A stretch of DNA of 18,715 nucleotides from Acididesulfobacillus acetoxydans (GTDB lineage Bacteria > Bacillota > Desulfitobacteriia > Desulfitobacteriales > Desulfitobacteriaceae): the NCBI RefSeq assembly GCF_900016645.1, contig NZ_CDGJ01000008.1; one strand, 5' to 3'. Below the pieces are notes generated by a model that had not been told where the DNA came from, made no database searches, and worked only from the letters and a program-made list of their open reading frames with translations. Every line of letters starts with the position of its first letter. Position 1 is the stretch's first letter. Made by a program: the position numbers and the translations under genes. Positions 1 through 5,836 of this stretch are shown piece after piece.

Positions 1-171
1 CGGAACAGTTGGTCGGCCAATACGAATATTCCAGTGAGAGAGAAAGGGCTCCATAAATCGCTCATCATCCAAGAGACGATCAACCGTCTTGAGTTCTGGG
101 CTTAGTTCCAGCACTTCCTTCGGCAAAATGGAGTCCCAAATTGTAAGCTGTTCGTTGCGAAGTCGTAACAT
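1..171 (-). CDS. Transposase, ISNCY/IS5-superfamily type, N-terminal fragment cut by window edge
   Basis: Reading the minus strand from the ATG at 171 gives 57 open codons that run off the window. The protein begins MLRLRNEQLTIWDSILP and ends IRIGRPTVP. I recognise this as the start of a large group of DDE transposases annotated ISNCY or IS1182-like, whose N-terminal domain (DUF772 type) continues after GRPxVP with a leucine-rich helix. A G-rich ribosome binding site (minus-strand GGGGGG just upstream, about 7 nt before the ATG) supports the start. The gene points out of the window, so its catalytic domain is not visible and I cannot tell whether the element is intact. The DNA from 172 to about 394 would be the element's 5' non-coding end; I could not identify its terminal inverted repeat. 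The family assignment comes from sequence memory, not a search. Confidence 0.8.
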   Translation of the reverse strand, partial: MLRLRNEQLTIWDSILPKEVLELSPELKTVDRLLDDERFMEPFLSHWNIRIGRPTVP

Positions 172-394
172 TTTTTGCCCCCCAAAAAAGGATTTTCATG
201 TCCCTTTGGAGAACCACAGGAACGAGGAATTCTCTAAAGGGTGGTTGTGGAGTTTCGTTGTTTGGTCACTTCTAAATTTCCACAAAATCCTAGTGAATTC
301 CTTTTTGTTTCGAGGGATTTTTGCACAGAGTTTGCTTAGTTTTTCAGGGCAATCTAATTAGAGAGTGTTTTTTAAGATATTCTTTGTAGCTGGA
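172..394. other. Non-coding flank upstream of the transposase
   Basis: This stretch lies between the transposase start and the first ATAAC-type repeat. Open frames exist here but have no supporting ribosome site or protein-like composition. It probably holds the left end of the insertion sequence and its promoter. GAATTC-containing stretches occur twice (near 226 and 293), but I found no convincing terminal inverted repeat or target-site duplication. Confidence 0.4.
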
Positions 395-473
395 CACTTC
401 CGATAACAGCGTATTCCCAAAATCTGAGAGTTAATAACCAGACTTCGGGAACCCGCAAGACGTTATATAAAAT
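395..473 (+). repeat. Boundary repeat E1: attC-like inverted-repeat element
   Basis: The left arm CACTTCCGATAACAG (395-409) is answered by an inverted right arm ending in GACGTTAT (459-466), so ATAAC at 403 pairs with GTTAT at 462. An inner pairing, TTCCC (about 413-417) with GGGAA (about 447-451), adds to the stem. The element closely resembles E2 at 1827-1910, and its left arm resembles motifs at 2458 and 3837. The layout (ATAAC, inner stem, GTTAT, under 100 bp, at a gene border) is reminiscent of an integron attC site or a small MITE. I cannot decide between them by eye. Confidence 0.55.
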
Positions 474-484
474 CGCGCACGGAG

Positions 485-501
485 CGCCACATCGTGTGGC
501 G
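485..501. promoter_or_regulatory. Perfect 7-bp hairpin/palindrome upstream of the deoxyribosyltransferase-like gene
   Basis: CGCCACA (485-491), a 3-nt TCG loop and TGTGGCG (495-501) form a perfect inverted repeat. No T-run follows, so it is not an obvious terminator. It sits 43 nt before the ribosome-site-supported ATG at 544. It could be an operator or a 5'-leader hairpin for that gene; its function is a guess. Confidence 0.4.
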
Positions 502-543
502 GTAGATAATATATTGCTGAAATTAAATTTGGAGGAGATTTTT

Positions 544-690
544 ATGAATGAAAATGTTGAGAATCAAGTTGATCAGGATCTTGACGAAGTAAATGAGCAC
601 AAAGAAGGACAACACAAAGAAGAGGAAAAAACAAAAGAAAGCCAAAACGCGTGGTTGTATCTCTTAAAGATTTACCGCGTGTTCCGTTAG
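544..690 (+). CDS. Charged N-terminal leader of the frameshifted wHTH/deoxyribosyltransferase-like gene
   Basis: An ATG at 544 sits behind a strong GGAGGAG (531-537), the best start signal in this part of the window. It opens a lysine/glutamate-rich reading frame (MNENVENQVDQDL..., then KEEEKTKESQN) that would stop at 690 as a 48-residue peptide. The folded protein continues in another frame from before 651. If one base is restored in the six-A run at 626-631, the leader reads EEEKNKRKPKR and runs directly into VVVSLKDLPRVPLEEAIP. So this is most likely the true N-terminus of the downstream gene, separated by a one-base deletion, an assembly error or a slippage site, and not an independent peptide. 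Confidence 0.6.
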   Translation: MNENVENQVDQDLDEVNEHKEGQHKEEEKTKESQNAWLYLLKIYRVFR

Positions 691-1772
691 AAGAGGCAAT
701 TCCTGTTGCAAGTGCAATGTATGATAATGTTGCAAATGGGACAGCAACATTTAACAATATAGCAAGGTTATTAAATTCAAGCCCTAGAACAACCAAGACA
801 AAATATATGATATGGGGCGCTGAAGGCTATGGAATTATAATTAAGCATGAAAATAATGAATATAGCTTATCGGAAACTGGTAGAAAGATAGTTGCGCCAA
901 CGTATTACGATGAAGATAGTGAGGCCAAAGTTAAAGCGATACTTACGCCAACCATATTTAGTAAATTCTTCACAGAATATAATAAACATCCTATTCCCCA
1001 GGAAACGTATCTGACCAATTTATTAGAAACAAAATTGGGAATACCAAGAGAACGAGTTGAGGAAGCAAAAGAGATAATTTTAAAAAATGTAGATTTTACT
1101 GGTATTAAAAGAACAGATGATAAAACTGGTAAAGAAATAATTGATTTAGATAAAAGTACACCAGGACCTAAAAGTGAAAAGAAAGAAGAAATTAATCCTA
1201 TAGATTCTGACAGCTTGAGTATTGATGATGAGATAGAAGAACCGGTTCAGAATCAAGAAGGACAGACATGGAATAAAACTTGCTTTGTAATTTGTCCTAT
1301 TGGAGAAGAAGGCTCTACGGAAAGAAAACATTCAGATATGATATTAAAACATTTAATTCAGCCAGTACTGGAAGTATTTGGTTTTTCGGTAATTAGAGCA
1401 GACAAAATAGAACAATCTGGCCTAATTACACAACAAATACTGGAAAATTTAGTAAAGGCACGTCTGTGTATTGCTGATCTTTCGTTTAATAATCCCAATG
1501 TTTTTTATGAATTAGGGGTTAGACATTTATGTCAATTGCCTGCAATTCAAATTATTCGAAAGGGAGATAAGCTTCCTTTTGATGTGTCTCAAGGGCGTGC
1601 GATAACTATAGATACCAGTGACGTATATACTTTAATAGATAGATTAGAGTCAGCAAAGAAAGAGTTAGCGCAATATATAACTCCAATAGTTAATAATACA
1701 AGTTCTGATGTTAGCGATGATAATCCAATAAAGGTTTATTTGCCTGGAATCAAAGTAACTATTCCAAGATAA
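651..1772 (+). CDS. Winged-helix-like plus nucleoside 2-deoxyribosyltransferase/TIR-like protein (candidate defence effector), apparently frameshifted at its N-terminus
   Basis: This 373-residue frame (GTG start, no ribosome site of its own) has two parts. Residues 1-150 are helical and look like a winged-helix or transcription-factor-like module (LEEAIPVASAMYDN, FNNIARLLNSSPRTT, YSLSETGRKI). A charged linker at about 155-207 follows. Residues 208-325 form a Rossmann-like domain of the nucleoside 2-deoxyribosyltransferase/TIR-like group. It contains CFVICPIG, a GLIT..IL helix, LCIADLSFNNPNVFYELG and a conserved Glu near 287 in the position of the family's catalytic Glu. Such domains can cleave or sense nucleotides in bacterial immune effectors, but no function is shown for this protein. 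The gene is very AT-rich, unlike the genes after 3.9 kb. It lies between repeats E1 and E2 with no partner gene, and the real start is probably the ATG at 544 through a frameshift at 626-631. Confidence 0.75.
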   Translation: MVVSLKDLPRVPLEEAIPVASAMYDNVANGTATFNNIARLLNSSPRTTKTKYMIWGAEGYGIIIKHENNEYSLSETGRKIVAPTYYDEDSEAKVKAILTPTIFSKFFTEYNKHPIPQETYLTNLLETKLGIPRERVEEAKEIILKNVDFTGIKRTDDKTGKEIIDLDKSTPGPKSEKKEEINPIDSDSLSIDDEIEEPVQNQEGQTWNKTCFVICPIGEEGSTERKHSDMILKHLIQPVLEVFGFSVIRADKIEQSGLITQQILENLVKARLCIADLSFNNPNVFYELGVRHLCQLPAIQIIRKGDKLPFDVSQGRAITIDTSDVYTLIDRLESAKKELAQYITPIVNNTSSDVSDDNPIKVYLPGIKVTIPR

Positions 1773-1786
1773 TAAACAGATATTTA

Positions 1787-1809
1787 GGGGCCGACGTCCT
1801 GTCGGCCTC
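1787..1809 (+). terminator. GC-rich hairpin after the deoxyribosyltransferase-like gene
   Basis: GGGGCCGAC (1787-1795), a 5-nt loop and GTCGGCCTC (1801-1809) form a 9-bp stem with one G-U pair, 15 nt after the stop codon. There is no T-tract downstream, so it is at best a weak or factor-assisted terminator. Confidence 0.45.
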
Positions 1810-1826
1810 TGAATCTGTGGGTGCGC

Positions 1827-1910
1827 GACTTTACATAACAGAGTATCGCCAAAACTTCGCAAAGATGAATGTGGTTGGGACGCTTCGACAATACTCGGGA
1901 CGTTATCTGA
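1827..1910 (+). repeat. Boundary repeat E2: attC-like inverted-repeat element
   Basis: The left arm GACTTTACATAACAGAGTAT (1827-1846) is matched by a right arm carrying ATACTCGGGACGTTATCTG (1891-1909). Reverse-complemented, the right arm reads CAGATAAC, then GTCCC, then GAGTAT, so ATAAC pairs with GTTAT and GAGTAT with ATACTC. The two arms are separated by about 45 nt that also contain partly complementary stretches (CTTCG near 1855 and 1883). The left arm shares ATAACAG, GTAT and CCAAAA with E1 at 403-421. The element lies between two unrelated genes, as a cassette border would. Confidence 0.6.
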
Positions 1911-2004
1911 AATGCTCGGTCTTAATAATAATTCTTAGTACTGTGGAATTTGAAAATAAGGTTACCTTGAGCGGTTTAGTCTGTGTGGAAAGGGGTTGGA
2001 AGGT

Positions 2005-2412
2005 ATGGAGTTAAGGTTTGGTGGATTGGGTATCTTTGTTAAAGACCTTAAGACGTTGGTTGAGTTCTATGGGAATGTGTTTAGTGTAAATATCGATTGG
2101 GATGGGAATGATCCATATGCCCAGTTTGAACATGCTGGAATTCGTTTCATGATGTACGAGCGGAAGGAATTAGCTCAGTATTTAGGAACGGAAATATCAT
2201 ATCCGAATGGCATTAATGGCACATTTGAATTGGCTATCGATTTGCCAGATTTTGCTGATGTGGATAAAGAGTTCGAAAGAGTCCTTCACTATGGAGCTAG
2301 ACCTGTAGTTTATCCACGGAATGAGCCATGGGGAATGAGGACTTCGTATGTACTTGACCCGGAAGACAATCTAATTGAGATAGGTTCCTGGGGAAAAGGC
2401 AAACTTGAATGA
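2005..2412 (+). CDS. VOC (glyoxalase/bleomycin-resistance) family protein
   Basis: The 135-residue protein is one VOC module pair of normal single-domain length. MELRFGGLGIFVKDLKTLVEFY opens the first beta-alpha-beta unit and the C-terminal half ends in TSYVLDPEDNLIEIGSW, the usual last strand with its metal-binding Glu. VOC proteins bind a metal and act as glyoxalases, dioxygenases or antibiotic-binding proteins; this sequence does not say which. I chose ATG 2005, which follows AGGGG and GGAAGG; a TTG at 1996 is also open. It stands alone between repeats E2 and E3, and the neighbouring recombinase remnant is convergent. The AT-rich composition matches the accessory block. Confidence 0.85.
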   Translation: MELRFGGLGIFVKDLKTLVEFYGNVFSVNIDWDGNDPYAQFEHAGIRFMMYERKELAQYLGTEISYPNGINGTFELAIDLPDFADVDKEFERVLHYGARPVVYPRNEPWGMRTSYVLDPEDNLIEIGSWGKGKLE

Positions 2413-2457
2413 GGTACAAATCTAGAAACACATAAGGTTTGCATGATTCATTTGCCG

Positions 2458-2473
2458 CACTTCAGATAATTTA
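2458..2473 (+). repeat. Boundary direct repeat E3
   Basis: CACTTCAGATAATTTA matches E4 at 3837-3852 (CACTTCACATAATTTA) at 15 of 16 positions in the same orientation. Its last bases contain the stop codon of the recombinase remnant on the minus strand. The pair brackets a 1.4-kb segment with the recombinase and the toxin-antitoxin genes. It shares ACTTC-NN-ATAA with E1. Confidence 0.55.
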
Positions 2474-3085
2474 GGCATTGGGATCACGTCCGTCCAGAGG
2501 ACTTCTTACGGAAGCCAGATGATGAGTTGAGAGGTGGATGTCGTGAGCCGTCGTCGAGATATCGCTGTGCCCCAGAAGCATCTGAATCGTACGTAGATCC
2601 ACACGTGATTCAAGAAGGTGGGTGGCAAAACTATGCCGCAGGGTATGGACCGTAGCGGGTTTGGCGATGCCGGCTTTCTTTTTGGCCCGTCGAAAACTTT
2701 GTTCGATACCACTGGCGGCTATGGGCTTCCCTGGAATTAGCCCAGGGAAAAGCAGGTCTGTAGGTCTATACAGTGACCCGTAGCTTCTGAGCATTTTTAG
2801 ATTTTCAAGGGACAGGACGGTTAATCGATCTATGTTGTTCTTGCCACGATGGACCCGGATCATCATGTTCTTGGAATCAAGGTCTGCGATACGGAGATTC
2901 AGGGTTTCAGAAATACGTAGGCCCGAAGAGTAGGTGGTCAAGAGAATAACCGGGTGCTTCGGATTAGCCACGCGATCAAGGATAGAGAGAATCTCGGCCT
3001 TAGACAAAACAGAGGGAAGCTTTTTAGGTCTTTTGAGCCAGTCCCTATCGGAGTATGTTAAATGCGCAAAAAGAGACCTTTTGAA
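2471..3085 (-). pseudogene. Tyrosine recombinase (XerC/D-like, IS91-associated type), N-terminally truncated and without its catalytic tyrosine
   Basis: The frame is open from 3085 to a stop at 2471; a TTG at 3007 is the first usable start. It encodes the catalytic domain of a phage-integrase-family recombinase. Visible are SSGLRISE with the first Arg, the HRGKNNIDR strand with Lys, HTLRHSFATHLL (His-x-x-Arg) and LLGHSDISTT. Where relatives have ARYIH, with Tyr as nucleophile, this copy reads AHDIH: both Arg and Tyr codons differ (CAC GAC). The roughly 100-residue N-terminal core-binding domain is missing, since a stop at 3086-3088 and then the toxin gene lie directly upstream. I know closely similar proteins as the recombinase accompanying IS91-type elements, so this is probably the dead remnant of such an element. 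No partner transposase is visible. Confidence 0.8.
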
Positions 3086-3094
3086 TCAGGGCCG

Positions 3095-3322
3095 TTATTT
3101 GAGGCCTTCCCAAAAGGTAGTTTCGCTTATTTGAAGTTGCTTTTGTCGGATCTTTTCCCATAAATTCTTAGGAATTTCCTTACTGACAGCATGGCTAATT
3201 TTCGTCCTTAGGACAGTCCCATCGCTCAGCACTTTTTCATAATACCAGTGGTCAGTGTTACGAAGCATCACCCAACCATTTTTATCGCAATAGCGTTTTA
3301 AATCTCCAAATTTAGGTGCCAT
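3095..3322 (-). CDS. HicA-like toxin of a type II toxin-antitoxin module
   Basis: This 75-residue protein has the HicA double-stranded-RNA-binding-like fold pattern. KFGDLKRYCDKNGWVML is helix 1 and strand 1, RNTDHWYYEK replaces the usual R-x-x-GSH-x-x-Y/F and keeps the putative catalytic His (25), and a KEIPKNLWEKIRQKQL helix follows. HicA toxins are ribosome-independent mRNA interferases. It is slightly longer than minimal HicA (about 60 residues), with an extra C-terminal tail ending FWEGLK. It starts 2 nt after the antitoxin stop codon, so the two are translationally coupled. Its 3' end abuts the truncated recombinase (10 nt). The divergent TDH motif leaves some doubt about activity. Confidence 0.72.
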   Translation of the reverse strand: MAPKFGDLKRYCDKNGWVMLRNTDHWYYEKVLSDGTVLRTKISHAVSKEIPKNLWEKIRQKQLQISETTFWEGLK

Positions 3323-3324
3323 AT

Positions 3325-3744
3325 TTATAGTCCTAAGAGTGCAAGAAGCTCTTCGTCATTGTCACAAAGCAGGACTTTTAAAACATATGGGAAGTGAGAT
3401 TTACGGTTAGGCGCTTGAAGGAAAAGCTGGGAGCGATCCATATAATCTTGGGCATATACTTTAAGGTCTTCAATTAAATCGCTAGCGGCTAAATCTAATG
3501 TCGAATTATTTGCGTACAGTTCCAGAGAATCTAAGGCAAGGGTAGTCGAACCATCATCTTCCTTAATAATTTCAGGGTTAAGTTTATAATATACTAAGAC
3601 CATCTTTAGTAGATCGACTCTGAGCAAAGCAACTTGTTCTGTCTGTTTTCTTTTGACAATAATAGGGTTAAAAGAGTTAAAGACAGAATCGTAAAGAGCA
3701 GAAAATTGGTTTCTAGCTTCGGTAAACTGTAGTTCAGATAACAT
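3325..3744 (-). CDS. Antitoxin with Phd/YefM-like N-terminus and HicB-like C-terminus
   Basis: The protein starts MLSELQFTEARNQFSALYDSVFN, followed by a PIIVKRKQTEQVALLRVDLL strand-helix. This is the Phd/YefM DNA-binding pattern of residues 1-50. The second half (about 65-105) reads DGSTTLALDSLELYANNS-TLDLAASDLIEDLKVYAQDYM, which resembles the HicB 'large-scale output helix' half, followed by an acidic, leucine-rich tail. A Phd-type repressor paired with a HicA-type toxin is therefore a hybrid module. Two starts are possible: ATG 3750 directly touches GGAGGA, whereas ATG 3744 has normal 6-nt spacing, so I chose 3744. It probably represses its own promoter through the palindrome at 3780-3794. 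The product should neutralise the HicA-like protein encoded immediately downstream. Confidence 0.7.
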   Translation of the reverse strand: MLSELQFTEARNQFSALYDSVFNSFNPIIVKRKQTEQVALLRVDLLKMVLVYYKLNPEIIKEDDGSTTLALDSLELYANNSTLDLAASDLIEDLKVYAQDYMDRSQLFLQAPNRKSHFPYVLKVLLCDNDEELLALLGL

Positions 3745-3779
3745 TGTCATTCCTCCTTCACCTCCAATATATCATACGA

Positions 3780-3794
3780 TGTACACAGTGTACA
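3780..3794. promoter_or_regulatory. Perfect 15-bp palindrome, probable operator of the toxin-antitoxin operon
   Basis: TGTACAC, a central A and GTGTACA form a perfect palindrome 30 nt upstream of the antitoxin start region. On the minus strand a TATGAT box (3771-3776) lies directly downstream of it, so a bound repressor would cover the -35 to -10 region. No good -35 hexamer is visible. A further CATTATGT direct repeat lies at about 3802-3818. Confidence 0.6.
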
Positions 3795-3836
3795 GTATGA
3801 CCATTATGTGCATTATGTATACATTTGGCGAGGGGA

Positions 3837-3852
3837 CACTTCACATAATTTA
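3837..3852 (+). repeat. Boundary direct repeat E4
   Basis: CACTTCACATAATTTA is the partner of E3 (15 of 16 identical, same orientation). Like E1 it is preceded by GGA (GGACACTTC in both). It lies upstream of the toxin-antitoxin promoter and 29 nt before the terminator of the methyltransferase gene, marking the right edge of the AT-rich accessory block. Confidence 0.55.
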
Positions 3853-3880
3853 TAGAGATTTATGATGTTCGTAGATAGAG

Positions 3881-3912
3881 AAAAAAGCCAGTGATTAAAA
3901 ATCAGTGGCTTT
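3881..3912 (-). terminator. Rho-independent terminator of the methyltransferase gene
   Basis: AAAGCCAGTGAT (3884-3895), loop TAAAA and ATCAGTGGCTTT (3901-3912) form a 12-bp stem with one mismatch. Read on the minus strand, the stem is followed by a run of six T (3881-3886). It lies 51 nt after the methyltransferase stop codon. Confidence 0.8.
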
Positions 3913-3962
3913 AAAGAGGGTAAAGAGGGCAATCACGCCGAGAAAGGACGCGTCTTAAAGGG

Positions 3963-4973
3963 TCAATTCGGCATTCGCGCAAAGAAGTAATGCGAGACCA
4001 GGAACGGCAAAGGGGTCACCTCGATATTGGTGCAGCCGGTTGCCAGCAATAGCTCTCTAATCTCATCTTCGTTCGGCAGTCCTTCAAATCCCTCGTGGCA
4101 GGCTATAAAGAAGCTCATAAGGTTTCGAGAAACCTGTGTCGGAAATACCCGCCTGAATTGGGGTTCGTTTTGTCGCAAGGCACTCAGGATTCCGATCTCT
4201 CCCGCAGGCTTCAATAGCCGTTTCAAGTTGTTCAATAGTTCTTTTCTCTCTTCCGGGCTGAAAAAATAAATGTTGTTGTTCAGTAAACAGGCGTCAAAAG
4301 TTCCCAACTCCTCACCGGCATGAAGTGCGTCTTCGCACACTATTTCGAGGCGGCTGCCCCAAGACCGGGTATGCTTCCGGGCCCTGTCAGCCACAACCGG
4401 GTTAAGCTCGATGCCAACCCCCCGGAGGGAAGGACAAGATTCCAGCAACTTGTTTAAATACAATCCTTCGCCACACCCAATATCGAGGACCCGCTGCCAT
4501 TTGCTCTTTTGGCATTTGTGTTTTAAGAACGGCCAGACGAAAGGTTCTGAAGCCAAAGAGGCCTGCGATATTAGTTCTTCTTCCATTTTCGGGTCGAAAT
4601 TGAGCTTCTTCCCCTGTCTGCTCAGTAATTGCGGCAACTTTGCAAACCCCGGGTTCCAATGATGGACAAACTCCTGGAACATGGCTTCCAGCCCTTGAGA
4701 GCGGTACGTTTGTACCGCCCGGCCCAGCTTCGAAACCCTATATGAGAGATTATCCTTTGTCAGCAATTCTTGGCAAAAAGCTTGCTCTAGCCAATGGTCA
4801 AGCAAGACTTTGTCCCAGGTCGGATGTAAGGCCGCTAAGTCTTCCAAGCTCCGGCGTTCTTCCAATTCACGCCATAGGTCCAGCTCAAAACCGGTCTGGA
4901 CAACCCAAAGAAATCCCAGGTTTTCCATCAGAGAGATCGCTCTCCCCAGCAATGCTAACATTCCAGGTTCCAA
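3963..4973 (-). CDS. Class I SAM-dependent methyltransferase with N-terminal winged-helix-like domain
   Basis: This frame encodes up to 344 residues. The N-terminal third (LLGRAISLMENLGFLWVVQ, then YRVSKLGRAV) looks like the dimerisation/winged-helix domain of small-molecule O-methyltransferases. The Rossmann domain follows: motif I is VLDIGCGEG (about residues 170-178 from the outermost ATG), the acidic SAM-ribose residue is in GVGIELNP, motif II/post-I is near CEDAL, and motif IV is FDACLLNNNIYFF. The substrate cannot be read from sequence. The outermost ATG is at 4997 but has no ribosome site. A GGAGAGGAG lies inside codons 3-6, well spaced for the TTG at 4973 (or ATG 4961), so I start it there. 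It is monocistronic on the minus strand with its own terminator and diverges from the macro-domain gene. Confidence 0.8.
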   Translation of the reverse strand: MEPGMLALLGRAISLMENLGFLWVVQTGFELDLWRELEERRSLEDLAALHPTWDKVLLDHWLEQAFCQELLTKDNLSYRVSKLGRAVQTYRSQGLEAMFQEFVHHWNPGFAKLPQLLSRQGKKLNFDPKMEEELISQASLASEPFVWPFLKHKCQKSKWQRVLDIGCGEGLYLNKLLESCPSLRGVGIELNPVVADRARKHTRSWGSRLEIVCEDALHAGEELGTFDACLLNNNIYFFSPEERKELLNNLKRLLKPAGEIGILSALRQNEPQFRRVFPTQVSRNLMSFFIACHEGFEGLPNEDEIRELLLATGCTNIEVTPLPFLVSHYFFARMPN

Positions 4974-4997
4974 ACGTCCCACTCCTCTCCGGGCCAT

Positions 4998-5274
4998 ATT
5001 TAAAAATTATGCCCGGATGTTTAAATTGGTGTCTGGCAAAAAGAAGATATTGAACAGGCCCCCAAAATGACTTAACATGGGCTTAGACCCCCACGCCACA
5101 GCAAAGGAGAAAGCCCGGGCCCGGAAGGAAAGCGTTCGGTCATCGGGTCCATTTTCACAAACCCAAAGACCCGTTTCAGCCTCAGAGAGCCTATTCACCC
5201 CGGTTTTTGGCGCCGGGCAATCGATTTGGGATGGGATTGGAGGAACAAAATTAATTATTGGGGAGGTATTTGTA
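4998..5274. other. Intergenic region between methyltransferase and macro-domain gene
   Basis: The two flanking genes diverge, so promoters for both should lie here. A plus-strand frame is open from 5077 into the macro gene, but its N-terminal part (many Arg/Ser/Pro) does not look like protein and lacks a ribosome site. TTGGGA (near 5226) with an AT-rich stretch 17 nt later is the only candidate promoter I see, and it is weak. Confidence 0.35.
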
Positions 5275-5826
5275 ATGAGTAAGGAAATGGGAATATTTGG
5301 CAGTAAGAGAGTTGAAATATGGCAGGAGGATATTACCAAAGTGGCGGTCGACGCCATCGTCAACGCCGCCAATAAGAGCTTGCTGGGAGGCGGCGGGGTG
5401 GACGGGGCCATACATAAAGCGGGTGGTTCGGCCATACTGGAGGAATGTGTCAAGATTAGGCAAAAGCAGGGTGGCTGTGAAACCGGAGAAGCCGTCATCA
5501 CCACGGGCGGAAATCTGCCGGCCAAATATGTCATTCATACCGTGGGACCGGTCTGGCACGGCGGAAAGCAAGGAGAGAGCGAGAAACTGAGAAATTGCTA
5601 CAGCAACTCCCTGAAACTGGCACAGGAGAACGGGATTGAGAGCATTGCTTTTCCGAACATCAGCACCGGAGTCTACGGCTATCCCAAAGAGGAAGCCGCC
5701 CGCCTAGCCATTGACGAAATCCGGCGCTTCCTGCAAAATGAAGACAGAATCAAGAAGGTTCTCTTTGTCTGCTATGACCGGGAGAACTATCAAATTTACA
5801 GCCGCTTGGCTGAAAAACTGCGGTAG
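5275..5826 (+). CDS. Macro-domain protein, probable O-acetyl-ADP-ribose/ADP-ribose hydrolase
   Basis: The 183-residue protein is a single full-length macro domain of the MacroD/YmdB type. Visible are IWQEDITKVAVDAIVNAAN (adenine-binding Asp and the catalytic NAAN, about residues 15-33), the phosphate loop LLGGGGVDGAIHKAGG (37-51), and the distal loop ISTGVYGYP (129-137). Such proteins hydrolyse O-acetyl-ADP-ribose or remove mono-ADP-ribose from proteins or nucleic acids in the cytoplasm. ATG 5275 is set by GGGGAGG about 8 nt upstream, although the frame is open from 5077. A HAD phosphatase starts 10 nt after its stop, so the two are probably cotranscribed. Confidence 0.9.
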   Translation: MSKEMGIFGSKRVEIWQEDITKVAVDAIVNAANKSLLGGGGVDGAIHKAGGSAILEECVKIRQKQGGCETGEAVITTGGNLPAKYVIHTVGPVWHGGKQGESEKLRNCYSNSLKLAQENGIESIAFPNISTGVYGYPKEEAARLAIDEIRRFLQNEDRIKKVLFVCYDRENYQIYSRLAEKLR

Positions 5827-5836
5827 GAGCTTAAAA

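Noticed and set aside
626..636. Canonical programmed -1 slippery heptamer
   Set aside because: The A-run is not in the X-XXY-YYZ phase for the leader frame, so a simple indel is more likely, though slippage of a single Lys codon is not excluded.
2471..3085. Integron integrase driving the cassette-like units
   Set aside because: It lacks the catalytic Tyr and the N-terminal domain, shows no integron-specific insert that I can see, and its 3' end faces the cassettes instead of a divergent attI arrangement.
5077..5274. N-terminal extension of the macro-domain protein
   Set aside because: No ribosome site at 5077 and a composition unlike protein; GGGGAGG before ATG 5275 and the family's normal length support the shorter form.
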